DNA from: Scleroderma bovista
Taxonomy: Eukaryota; Basidiomycota; Agaricomycetes; Boletales; Sclerodermataceae
Direction of reading: 5' to 3'
DNA length: 52,157 nucleotides
Assembly: GCA_037178675.1 (NCBI GenBank)
Contig: JAYMGJ010000266.1
Coordinates: 1 to 52,157 of the forward strand
Position numbers and translations under genes: made by a program
Shown here: in pieces, positions 21,801 to 31,339 of the stretch
Numbering within the stretch: the first letter of the stretch is position 1
How the letters are laid out: the number at the start of each line of letters is the position of its first letter
Notes under the pieces: model-generated
Databases searched by the model: none
What the model was told of the DNA's origin: nothing
The model's input: only the letters and a program-made list of their open reading frames with translations

Positions 21801-24608
21801 TCGACCTTGTTCTTGTTATATAGCTGGAACGTCCTGTCATCGCAGTGCAATCTGTATCCAACAGTGCATGGCCGGTAACCAGCCATGGGAGAAGACGCCT
21901 GGGACATGAACGAACACACAACGACGTTATCACTGACTTCGGGTTCTTCATCCCAAGGAATCTTCCCTCGAATGAAAACACCAACAGCGAAACGGTCATC
22001 GGTCTAATATAAGTAGATTAACCGGAAAATCTCGACGTAAGCACCATCCTCCTACCTTCAGCACCAGAAGTTTACGTGTAAACTGCTCCGAAGCGATCTT
22101 GAGGTATTGAAAGAATGTAGCGGAAGAATGTATGCGCGACGTGTATAGTCGCTGCATCGAGAGGGGTCGATCCAATTGGCGCTGTCGGATGTCCCTGGAT
22201 GTAAGAATGCCAGATGTCATCAGCGAGTTCCACAGTCGGCGGTGCTCCATAGGAGCAAGTCCGAGTGTGGTGCTGATGGCATGCTTTTCGTGTACCGCAA
22301 GGGCACCGAAATCAAGGTGGGCAAGGTAAGGCTTCAACTCCTCGGCCGTCATGAAAAACTTTCTTGCGAATTTCAAGGCTATATTGAATAACTCGTATTC
22401 TGATATAGCGTTCGGTTTACACTTGAATAGAGCACCGAGCATGCCTTCTGCGTCCTCTGTGGGAGTCGTGTCAGTGTCAAGTCCATCATCTCCATGTTGG
22501 GTAAACCATGTGTGGAACTCTTCAGCTGCCTCTGCAAGGATATCCAAAATGGACCTTCCCTCAGGAGTGGGTGGAGTTTCGAGTCTGGGGGGGATCTTGA
22601 CTCTAGCTCCATCCACTGCTTGGGAATGCAGCGCGTTCAGTTCCTGACACTCGGAACTTAGTGCACCCTTAGGACTAGCTCGAAGCCATTGCGAATGTAG
22701 TTTCACCACTTTGGCAAGTCCCGCGCTGATCGTGCACCTTAGCCAGAACCACAAAGCGAAAATGGGTCACCCACTTGTTGTAAGCGGCAAAGTGATTTGC
22801 TAAATCCTGCCTTGTCACGTTGCCACCAGGACGCTCCTTGTTGGGTGGATAATCATAGGACTAACAGTAGAAATAGAATTGTTCCATTCGTGTCACATTA
22901 CTCGCGAAAGTCTTACCTCATGAACACGTGGAGGGACTATATCCGGGTCCCAGCACACGAAAAACTTGTCACCTACGCCAAAGGATGAATCATACAACTT
23001 GGAAAAGAAAAACAGACTTACCGTCTAAGTCTCCGCCGCTACTCATTGCTGGTGCAGCTTGGTGCTTCGGTTTTGCGACTGAGGCGAATACGATGCAGTC
23101 AACTAGGTATGAGAGGCGCGGGTGATCTACGGCTCTGAGCTTCAAGCAATCACCTGGAGATAGCAAATTGTTCAGTGGGATTCAACTTCACAGTGAGTCT
23201 TTACCAGGATGGAGACAAGGATTCCTCACTACGAGGACATCTCCATTGATGAGCGTCGATAGGCCCGTACGTGAGGTGACACGAATATGGACTTGCCCTT
23301 CTTTAAGAATTTTGAAAGGGTCACAAACTCCGTATACCAGGCGTGATTTATGAATCATCATCCTCGACCTCAGTTTATCATTCTTCAAGAATTATCGCAC
23401 CTCTGACATTTGTGCACCCCGAATTGCGCGGAGAACTTCCTCGCTATCCAGACCTTCCAACAATACGCGCTCTGCAAGCTTGTAGTTGTCCAAGCTGGAT
23501 GCAAAATCCATAGCATTGTTCACATCTTTCGATGCATCCTCGATCCAACGAAAATACTCCTGTTGCTTGGCAAGGAGCTTTTCATCCGTAACCCCGACAC
23601 TGGACAGCAGGACGATAACGTCATTGTTGAGCCGACCAAAAGAATAAGGTCTGGAAAATCCAACGACGGAGAAAGAATGATCCTGCGTAGTAGAAAATTT
23701 CTTCATGCTTTTGCGAAATTTGGCAAGGTATTTCTTTTCCTTATCCATCTCGGGATGCATCATGAGCACACCTTTATAGCCCAAGTACCTGAAAGCTCTT
23801 TGAGTCAAGATCGCCGCCGGTCGCAGCTCCTTGATGACGCACCGAATCTGAAATACACTTGGAGTATAACGTTGGTTTCGGAAGACAATCCGTTTAGCTT
23901 TGCTGACTTGCATAGCAAAATGCTTGGCCATGAGTCCACAGCCATCTGAGAAAACCGTGCTAGCATTCTCGATGTCTTCGATATCAGCGATCCGATTTGG
24001 ATCCAGTTGGACATCAATTTCAGCTGCAGAGAACAGAAGGCCAATACGTTTGGCCCCTTCAAGTATGTGAAATTTAGAAATAGTTCAGCCCACTCAGAAG
24101 GACCCACTTTTTGCAGCATTCATTATCCTTCCGTAATCTCCCAGCTTGTAAATCCTTTCATCCAATTCAGCGTCATTATTGGCCTCTCGCATAAAGCACG
24201 ATCTGCTCCTCTTTCTCCATATCTTAGCATAATGACCCAAAGGAACGAATGAACACTTACCAGCTGACTGTTACTATGGTGGTAGAAACGATATTGTGTG
24301 CCGTTGATGAATAAACCTGCTTTCATCAACCGCGTTATATAGTCTGCGATGACCCTCAAACCACTCTGCGGAAATCGCAGCTTTTCAAATGAAACAAGAA
24401 TGAACTTGTTTGGATCATCACTGAGCACGACACGGTTGCTCGGAATCTGGTTGATATCCAACGTGATCGCCTGGGCCGTGAAGCTGATGCATTTACCGAA
24501 GATCTTGGTATCATTGGGCTTACGCCTCTTGGGCACAAGTTGCGCCGGAGGGACAGTGAAGTCCCATGCCTCTTGATCTGGTGGGGGATTTTCAAGCAGT
24601 ATATACAT
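18815..24608 (-). CDS. RNA-dependent RNA polymerase fused to UPF1-like SF1 helicase (one in-frame stop)
   Basis: Fifteen exons on the minus strand: 24261-24608, 24108-24210, 23205-24056, 23022-23153, 22917-22972, 22775-22860, 22056-22725, 21707-22003, 21553-21656, 20522-21498, 20236-20466, 20089-20184, 19672-20032, 19515-19614, 18815-19444. All phases close, giving about 1680 aa. Residues about 50-560 are a cellular RdRP (RDR/QDE-1 family): FSDGCGLMAKHF, RYLGYKGVLMMHPEMD, GDVLVVRNPCLHPGD and the catalytic loop D476-L-D478-G-D480 followed by KFFVCWDPDIVPP. From about 1230 on is an SF1 helicase: Walker A GPPGTGKTT (1283-1291), DEAS (1411-1414), GDHVQLRPTVKP, VDSFQGRESDVV and LNVMWTRARLGL. A stop codon TAA lies in frame at 23394-23392 (codon 372). 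The RdRP N-terminal region is shorter than usual. Confidence 0.82.
23392..23394 (-). other. In-frame TAA in the RdRP coding frame
   Basis: Reading the long exon 23205-24056 without a break, ...QMSEVR-stop-FLKNDKLRSRM..., both sides are in one frame and both look like RdRP. The stretch length matches the RDR family only if nothing is removed. A 54-nt phase-0 intron from 23433 (weak GTTCTC donor) to TTGAAG is possible, but it would delete conserved-length sequence. A CAA-to-TAA change is the simplest explanation. Confidence 0.7.
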
Positions 24609-24821
24609 TTGGATAGCGCTCACAAGGTGACAGCAGGGACGGGGATGTGGTACTAGTTTGAAATTGGCCACACCCTTGGTAAAGCCACCTTGTAAACATT
24701 GCGTATCCGAAGCAGTGGCATGCGTCTCGACTTCCCGGGCGTCTCCAAGGATGGCAAGGTCCGAGGGATTGATGCCTGAACTATTGTTGCGACGACTACC
24801 ATCCCACAAGTGCGAGACAGT

Positions 24822-25442
24822 ATGCTAGACAGACACCCCTCGCCCATTCAAGTGTACATTATAGGACCTTCATCCACTGGGAAGACCACACTTTGCAATG
24901 CAGTTGCGAAGTCACTCAAGCTGCCAAGCCGGTGCTTTATCACTGAAGTAGCGCGCGAAGTTATGCGCACGCAGGGCTTCACAAGGGTGGATGTAGGCAA
25001 TATAGAGATGCAGAGGGCCATCATGCAGGCACAATTGGAGAAAGAGGTCAAAGCCTGCGAGCGAGTACGAAGGGGAAACAGCGATGGCCTCATCCTTAGC
25101 GATCGGTCTGGCATCGACCCCGTTGTCTACGCCATTCTGACAGCAAAGGATGAGGAAGAAGCACGCCAGAAGGAAGACGCATTGGTTAACTTACCTGCCT
25201 TCCGGATGGCACTCCACCGCTACAAGGACGCTATCGTTCTCCTTCTGAATCCCATCAAAGAATGGCTTGTGGATGATGGAGTCCGAAGTTTAGATAACCA
25301 CGAACGCTGCATCAACGTCTTTCGTCAAGTTCTTGATGAACTTGGCATCAAGTACCAAGAAATTGGAGCAGAAATGAAGGGGCTAGAAGACAGAGTGAAG
25401 GTAGTGGAGGAATGTATCGCCGCTAAGCACTCCCGCGTTTAG
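24822..25442 (+). CDS. NadR/Ttd14-type P-loop ATPase (AAA_28-like)
   Basis: Single exon of 206 aa from ATG 24822 (MLDRHPSPIQVYIIGPSSTG). A Walker A GPSSTGKTT lies at residues about 11-19, followed by FITEVAREVMRTQGF and, at about 85-90, a Walker B-like ILSDRSGIDPVVYA. The C-terminal half has a LLLNPIKEWLVDDGVRSL block. This pattern is that of small fungal AAA-domain proteins related to the kinase part of NadR; the substrate is unknown. A GTG at 24810 in the same frame is less likely as a start. The ATG is only about 210 bp from the first ATG of the divergent RdRP frame, whose open frame comes within about 13 bp of it. Confidence 0.82.
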   Translation: MLDRHPSPIQVYIIGPSSTGKTTLCNAVAKSLKLPSRCFITEVAREVMRTQGFTRVDVGNIEMQRAIMQAQLEKEVKACERVRRGNSDGLILSDRSGIDPVVYAILTAKDEEEARQKEDALVNLPAFRMALHRYKDAIVLLLNPIKEWLVDDGVRSLDNHERCINVFRQVLDELGIKYQEIGAEMKGLEDRVKVVEECIAAKHSRV

Positions 25443-25894
25443 GTGAAGACACTGGTAAATCCAAGGTCAGTGACTTTAGATGAGCATATTGCACGATGAA
25501 GCTCTTCTGAACATATTTTGCTGGGCAGTGACCGCTCGCCGAGCAGAAACCGCGTTGGCCTTGTCTTATATTTCAGTTGAGAGTCGAGACATCAAGGAGT
25601 CTGAACCGAATAATAGAAGTCCACAGTGCACATATTTTCATTTATGTAACTAATGTAACTTGAAACTCAGCATGAGGAGGAGAGGATGTTCGGTATCACT
25701 ATTAACCCCTCCCACGTAGCTCCAGGAGTCCAAGAAAGAGAAAGTTGACTCTTCTGCACTAGGGTTTGATATTGGAGGACCACCCGCACGAGGGAAACGG
25801 GGCTTGCCCTCCGAAATTTGTAGCACGGTCATGGCCAGTATACTGGCGAGCAATAGCGATAACAGTCCTAGGACCCAGAAACTTGTTTGAGCAG
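25443..25894. other. Convergent intergenic region
   Basis: About 450 bp between the stops of the P-loop gene (plus) and the glycosylase gene (minus). Should hold both 3' UTRs. No other feature seen. Confidence 0.5.
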
Positions 25895-27096
25895 TTAGCC
25901 TTGCGCCTCCATCTTAATCGGCAACAGATCTTCAGCACTCGTGATGGACTGGTGAAGTAGCGCGTATAGCTCAGCAAAGTATGCAATCTTATCCGTGAGC
26001 TATGGAAGTATGAAATGGCTGTATAATCAGGTAGAAGGAAATTACGCACTTGGTATCGCACGACTCTCCCGGAAGTGCTAGGAACTACGAAGATGAGGGT
26101 TTCACTTACTTTTCCGTCTGTATGTTCACCTAAATTCTTGCAGTTTCACCAATGGGATACGACCTACCCGCGTCGGCCGGATATACAAACTTGTATGATT
26201 GCAAACCAAGGCCATTCCCTTTCTTCCTTTCGTTGGCCTTATTTTTTCCATCCTTTGAAGTTTTCTGTTGCACGGGCCTGGCAGTCTGAGACATCGTGGC
26301 AGAAGGCATCGTCATTTGTGACAAAGCGGTTTGGATGACTTCCCATATTCCCATACCAACGAAGCAAACGAAACGTGGCTTGAAGCGGGAAATCTTTTGA
26401 AGCAAAGTAGGTACCGCAGCTTTCATCTCTGATCTCGAGAGGTCTGCTGCCTGATATAGGTGGATCTTAGGCTGTACGGGACAAGGGAAAACCACGGAGT
26501 ATACCTCTACAGAGGGTCGATCTACGACATTCGTCTATCGAGAACTGGTATGTGAATGGCGGACAAAGAGCTGTTTTTACTTGAAATACGTACCAGACCG
26601 AGATTATACGTGTCAGGTAGCGAATAGTCATCGGAAGCGGGCAGCAATCTCGAGGTTAGCCCTGAACAGGGTACGTGGTGTCAACGCCAGAGCTCTTCAC
26701 AAACGGGAGTTTACCTGAACGATGCAAACAACGCCAAAAGTGGTTCGTAGGATTTGCAAAGTGATGTCCAGTCTCAGCAGACATGCGTCCTGGACTAGTC
26801 ATTCTCAGTGTGATAGAGGGACGAATGACCAGTGGAGACCAACTTGATTCCACAGAAAACGACTAGGTCCACTCAATTGCGAAGATAATTATGCAGAGCG
26901 GAATATAACACGCACCGTCGAGCCCCTCCTTTAAATAGTCCTGCAGAGGATGAAGGTGAGCAAGAGCCTCGGGATCCGTATTCCTCTTCTTGGGTCTCTT
27001 TCTCGACGAATTGGGCTTCTGAGATGTGCTCGTGCCATCCTCCCAGCTCCCATCTGATGGCCTTTTGCCCTTGCTCGAAGGTGTTCCACCAGCCAT
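25895..27096 (-). CDS. G/T mismatch-specific thymine-DNA glycosylase (TDG/MUG, UDG family 2)
   Basis: Eight exons (26916-27096, 26844-26871, 26715-26794, 26594-26661, 26505-26534, 26168-26450, 26050-26117, 25895-25999) total 281 codons, i.e. 280 aa. The first 45 residues are basic with a nuclear-type signal (SRKRPKKRN). The active-site motif GINPG is at 68-72, followed by MSAETGHHFANPTNHFW, the canonical TDG/MUG signature in which N70 positions the water nucleophile. The second family block is FKPRFVCFVGMGIWEVI, and near the end GLQSYKFVYPAD and PSTSGRVVRYQ. The enzyme removes thymine or uracil mispaired with guanine in base-excision repair in the nucleus. One exon is only 28 nt. For the intron after exon 6, the acceptor at 26118 (50-nt intron) is chosen over a 38-nt alternative in the same frame. 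Confidence 0.92.
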
Positions 27097-27139
27097 ACAT
27101 CTGCTTACCTAACCAGCCCCGCTTTTCCTCTGGACCAAT
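27097..27139. promoter_or_regulatory. 43-bp divergent start-to-start region
   Basis: Only 43 bp separate the start codons of the glycosylase gene (minus, 27096) and the uS8m gene (plus, 27140). Transcripts must either start inside this gap or overlap. No TATA-like element seen. Confidence 0.45.
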
Positions 27140-27604
27140 ATGCCTCTCCCCTTCGACCTCTGTGCGCGTGTCCAGAACGCCTTTCGTGCTCGCCATCGCT
27201 TTATCGCCGTCGACCACTCCACGCAGAACCTCGGAATCCTCTCCATCCTCCTCCGCGCAGGTTTTCTCACATCCATCACAAGAGGAACTATCGCCTCTCG
27301 ATCCCCGTCCGACTTTGAACGCGTCGGAGAGGCTCAGCGGCGTATCTGGGCAGAACTCAAGTACCGCGATGACAGACCCGTTCTCTCCGATATGAGCCTT
27401 ATAAGTATGCCCAGTCGGCGCGTGTTCATGGATCTTGGCGAAATACGGAGGATATGTAGCGGGAGAAGGGCACAAACGATTAAACCGCTGGGGATGGGAG
27501 AGATTGCGGTAGTTAAGACGAAGAAGAAGGAGCATGAGTGGTTGGAGGCTAGAGAGGCATTGCTGTTGGGACTTGAAGGGGAGGTGGTGTGTAGAGCACG
27601 GTGA
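27140..27604 (+). CDS. Mitochondrial small-subunit ribosomal protein uS8m
   Basis: Single exon, 154 aa. The sequence follows the S8 family: an N-terminal RVQNAFRARH and LGILSILLRAGFL block, ELKYRDDRPVLSDMSLIS in the middle, then PSRRVFMDLGEIRRICSGRR and a C-terminal PLGMGEIAVVKT and EALLLGLEGEVVCRAR. uS8 binds the central domain of small-subunit rRNA, here that of the mitochondrial ribosome, because the DDRPVL and SGRRAQ inserts are typical of fungal mitochondrial forms. No obvious cleavable presequence. The start ATG is preceded by ACCAAT. The antisense open frame (27535-26873) over this gene is a shadow. Confidence 0.9.
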   Translation: MPLPFDLCARVQNAFRARHRFIAVDHSTQNLGILSILLRAGFLTSITRGTIASRSPSDFERVGEAQRRIWAELKYRDDRPVLSDMSLISMPSRRVFMDLGEIRRICSGRRAQTIKPLGMGEIAVVKTKKKEHEWLEAREALLLGLEGEVVCRAR

Positions 27605-28004
27605 ACGTATGGTTGGTGCTGGTGCTTTTCATTCCATGCGTCATTCTTATCTATCCCGCAGCATTCCTATCGTGCTAATCCAGTATCATATTATCAACGA
27701 GCATTTTTCAATCCATTTGTCTCAAGCCAGGGTAGATAGAGGTCATATAAAGGAAAAGCTGTCGTTATGTCGACAGAATGCCTTCACCGGAGGATATCAT
27801 CTCACTTACATCAGTCCCAAAATTCAAGCGCGATCAATTGTATCAAAGTGAGGTACATCTGGGCACAGATACAACCCTGACACACATACACATATCCGTC
27901 TCCTGACATTGAAACACAGGACAGAAATATATACCGTATGATATCAAAGGAAATACCTGCGTATTGGCAGCCCAGGAAATTTACCGGTTTCGACGCCTTA
28001 CAGC
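27605..28004. other. Convergent intergenic region
   Basis: 400 bp between the stops of uS8m (plus) and Dcp1 (minus). No gene or repeat seen. Confidence 0.5.
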
Positions 28005-30497
28005 CTAGACATGACAAGAATAGTGCTGCCACAAATCGTCGACGAACTGTTTGTCAGTCTACAGTGTACCCGGAACTGTGTCAGCATGCGTGTTAAAAGA
28101 AAAGTAAAAGACACATACATAAATCAAGGTCAACACCTCACGGACAAAGTCCTTCTTTGACAAATTCTTCAGACAATCGGCTTGGTGTGATGTGGTGATC
28201 GTAGACAACAGCGAAGTACGCACGCTGCCTGCATCCACCAGATGATCGACGGAGTTACTACCACCCGCCGTCACTGTCGTCATTGCCGGAGGGGGCGAGG
28301 CGGCTCGTTGCGATACTCCGACTTTCACTTGACACTCTCGACGGGGAGTGTGGCATCTTGCGTTTCCATTGACGACAATGGGTGGCGCACTTGGGGGTGG
28401 CGCAACGCACGCAGGAGCAGGCACATCCCAGCTTTTCTCGATCTCCTCCCTCTCCTTCTGCTTATCCTTCTTGGTCTTTTTCTGCTTTTTTCCTTTGAAG
28501 TATTTCTCGAACGCATCTGGATCACTTAGCGCACTCGTATCTGCGAAATCGAGCTCTACGATATCCGAATCGGTCTCAACAAGCGGGGCGCGGGGGTAAG
28601 GCCAAAGGTCAGAGTCGGTCTCGAACGGGACAAGAGGACGAATCCTCGGAGGGTTGTTAGTACTCTTGATATTCGTAGTGTTGTTACAATTGACAGCGGT
28701 GGCGTGCATGGAGTTCGTAGTAGAGGGAACATCATTGACCGAAGTTGACGGGGGTACGTTTGAAATCTGCTGATGAGGGCCCGAGGGAGCCAATAATTGC
28801 TGAACCCGTTGTTGTTGGTGCTGCCCAGTATGCGCTGCAGCAGTGAGAAGATCACTGACTTGGTGGATATCCGAGCCGAATCCGCGCAGAGAAGCACGGG
28901 GAGTGACATCGCCGAGAATACGCCCAGCATTACGTGCTGTGGAGCCCTCAGCCTGATCATAAGGTATGGCAAGCCGTGGGATGCTTGCGGTCAATGAACC
29001 AGGCTCAGACACGCCATCATCACTTGATTCGTTGTCACCCTCGTATCGGACAGACGATGCTCGGGAAGGGGGTAAACCAAGGAGCGTAGAGATTACTTCC
29101 TGGTTGAGCACTTGTGGGAGGGCGGAAGAGGTGGGTTTGGGTGAGAGAATATGGTGATCTTGTGAGTATGCAGTGGGGGTGTTGGTGATTGGGGTGGTAG
29201 AATGTGTGGCAGATGGTGTTGACTGCATAAACTGGGAATGATACGGTTGAGACGCGGCGCGCCCAGGTGGCGGCGTTGCCGAAGCAAAAATGGTGTCTAG
29301 AAGTGAAAGTCCGCGGGTGGGTGCCACTGCCGTTGATGGGGATGGTGAAACAGACGTTCCCGGTGGACCACGCATGTTTGAAGTAAGGTGTGTAGCTGTG
29401 GCGCCTGGGGTTGTGAAAGCATGGGCTAGAATCGGCCGCTGTGACTGGGACTGGGACAGTCCGTTCGTGGGCACACCCCCCAACTTCGCAAAAAGTTTGT
29501 CGAGTTCAGAGACACTGCGAGCGGACGCTGTGGTGATGGTTGATTGACCATTTCGGGTGTCTTCCTCTCCCGACTCTGGGATACTGTGGATACTACTAGT
29601 GGACGCGCTGGAGGTTGAGCGGGTGTGTGCACGTTCTACGGAGATTGCGTCAGGAAAGAAGGTAAGTATGATGACAACTTACCACTGGTCCTAGACAGTG
29701 AACGGAAATTTGGCGGAGGAGGTCGGTCGGGACCGTACCTATGTTCGTCGGGATAAGGTAGGTTTTGCTTTATATAACTATGCAATCTGTGACCACAATC
29801 AGCGACAAATGTATGTTGAATTTCCTGTATGGCATACCTGAGCATAACATCGGTCATGCTCTCTCTGGCGTCTGTGGCCAGACACCACAGGCCAACTGTC
29901 TGAGATCGGCCTTTGTCTACGTCATGAAGCTTTTCTAGGTCAGCTATGGCGAATTCTGGAGCAAATTTCGAGGATGGTCCCTCTTGCATGGAAGGGTGGA
30001 GCATTGCACGTGCGTCTGCAATACGGCGAGCCGTGAAGTCGGGATAATGGCGGAGCATGAGGTAGTTGCCGTGAGCACCGACGCCGTCTTCGGGGTATAA
30101 TCGTTGGTTGTAGTCCTCCATACCGACACGGTTCATGATGTAGAACCCGTATGGTGGATAAGAATCGCTGTGTTCTGGTTCAAGATGCTGTATGAACATG
30201 AAAGGGGATGGCTTACCGTTCATACAAAAACATGCTCCCCTCGAACCCGTGCTTCTCCCACTTGTCTCCGTTATGATGATACACACAGACATGGCTAAAT
30301 TGGTCAAATATGGATACAATGGAAGGGTCTCTTCTGCGCACGACTTTCATGTTGGCATTGTAGCGAGAGGCTGGTGACATTCCGACATTTGGGTGGGTTT
30401 GTTGGGTGGGATCGGGGTGAGCGTTGACAGAAGGCTGCCTTGAGCGAGTGCTGGCAGACACAGACGAGTTTGAGCGGGCACGACGAGGAGGAGCCAT
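28005..30497 (-). CDS. DCP1: mRNA-decapping enzyme subunit Dcp1
   Basis: Five exons (30217-30497, 29838-30167, 29683-29786, 28119-29635, 28005-28058) give 761 aa. The EVH1 domain spans about residues 45-215: RYNANMKVVRRRDPSIVSIF, then HVCVYHHNGDKWEKHGFEG, YPPYGFYIMNRVGMEDYNQ, GLWCLATDARESMTDVM and YPDEHRYGPDRPPPPNF. A short SVSELDKLFAKLG helix follows, then a long Ser/Thr/Pro-rich linker, a Lys/Glu-rich helix (FKGKKQKKTKKDKQKEREE) and a C-terminal helix, FVREVLTLIYTDKQFVDDLW, as in the Dcp1 trimerisation domain. Dcp1 activates Dcp2 to remove the 5' cap in cytoplasmic P-bodies. The last exon is only 54 nt and completes the C-terminal helix, which supports the splice model. Confidence 0.93.
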
Positions 30498-30589
30498 TGG
30501 AGAAGTGTGAGCGGTTGTTGCAACTTGGAACAAAGACAAGAGTGTATTGAGGTGTCTGTCAACCCCTCGCATGAGGGTCAACTACTAAT

Positions 30590-31220
30590 CTATGGCATCT
30601 CATCCAACACTTGTCTCGCTGCCTCTTTCTTTGCATCCTGGATGCTCGTCATCAACTTCAAGTCCCTCTTAACCTTTCGCTCTCTTGCCCGCTGACGGCG
30701 TTTGTTGAGGTGACTCCAGTCCTCGCCTACACCAACCGCAGACGGAGGAAGATCTGCTATTCCAGCAGGAAGGGCATCCGTACTCGCATCCGGGGCGACT
30801 TTTGTATTTTGTTTAGGCTTCTCGGGTATGATCCTCCATAGCCACACGTCTGTATCATGAGAGTCTTTCGTTGCGACCTTGGTGTGAAACTTTTCTAACT
30901 TCCTTTCCTTGGCCAAATGTGGGAGAACCACCTTCTTCAAGTACCTGCGAGGGCAACTAAGGTCAATGCCAGACAGATGAATCCGAGAGTATACACCTTA
31001 TAGAGCGTAGTGGGCCTGTAGGATTGGGTGGTGGAATACCCCGAGTGGTACCAGAGGGAATGACTCGGCGTTGGGAAACTGGCTGAGCTAGATTGAAGAT
31101 GTCCTTAGTGGACAGCGGTGGGTTGGATCTGACGACAGACAGTACAGCCCATCGAGCTGCGCTTGTACAGTACCGAGGAAATTCACGGAAGCGAGCAATA
31201 GTACTCAGACCAGTATTCAT
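30590..31220 (-). CDS. Small basic protein, probably mitochondrial
   Basis: Two exons, 30997-31220 and 30590-30944 (52-nt intron), give 192 aa. The N-terminus (MNTGLSTIARFREFPRYCTS) is basic and amphipathic, like a mitochondrial presequence. The middle part STKDIFNLAQP and LRSIRYLKKVVLPHLAKE looks like a small helical or winged-helix block that I believe is conserved in fungi. The C-terminal part contains the charged helix HLNKRRQRARERKVKRDLK. A mitochondrial ribosomal or translation factor would fit, but I cannot name a family. An upstream in-frame ATG (31292) would put a hydrophobic stretch before the presequence, so 31220 is preferred. It lies in tandem between Dcp1 and eIF4E with gaps of 92 and 119 bp. 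Confidence 0.7.
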
Positions 31221-31339
31221 CTTGATTCTTGACTGAGTGGAATGACGGGGACAAGAGCAAACGACCCGAAGGTTCAAAATAAAACAAAACATGCTTTTAC
31301 ACTTGCTTTACACGGTTGGGCAATTACTTCAGATCCTAA

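Noticed and set aside
23380..23433. A 54-nt intron that would remove the RdRP stop codon
   Set aside because: The donor GTTCTC is weak, and removal would shorten a stretch whose unspliced length fits the RDR family. Not excluded without cDNA.
24609..24809. RdRP start at the far end of the open frame
   Set aside because: The frame there begins with TTG and has no ATG until 24608; it would also overlap the divergent promoter.
26130..26167. A 38-nt intron in the glycosylase gene
   Set aside because: A 50-nt intron ending at 26118 keeps the same frame and fits the usual intron size.
26873..27535. Long minus-strand open frame over uS8m
   Set aside because: It is antisense to a clear ribosomal protein gene and overlaps the start of the glycosylase gene; no family-like sequence.
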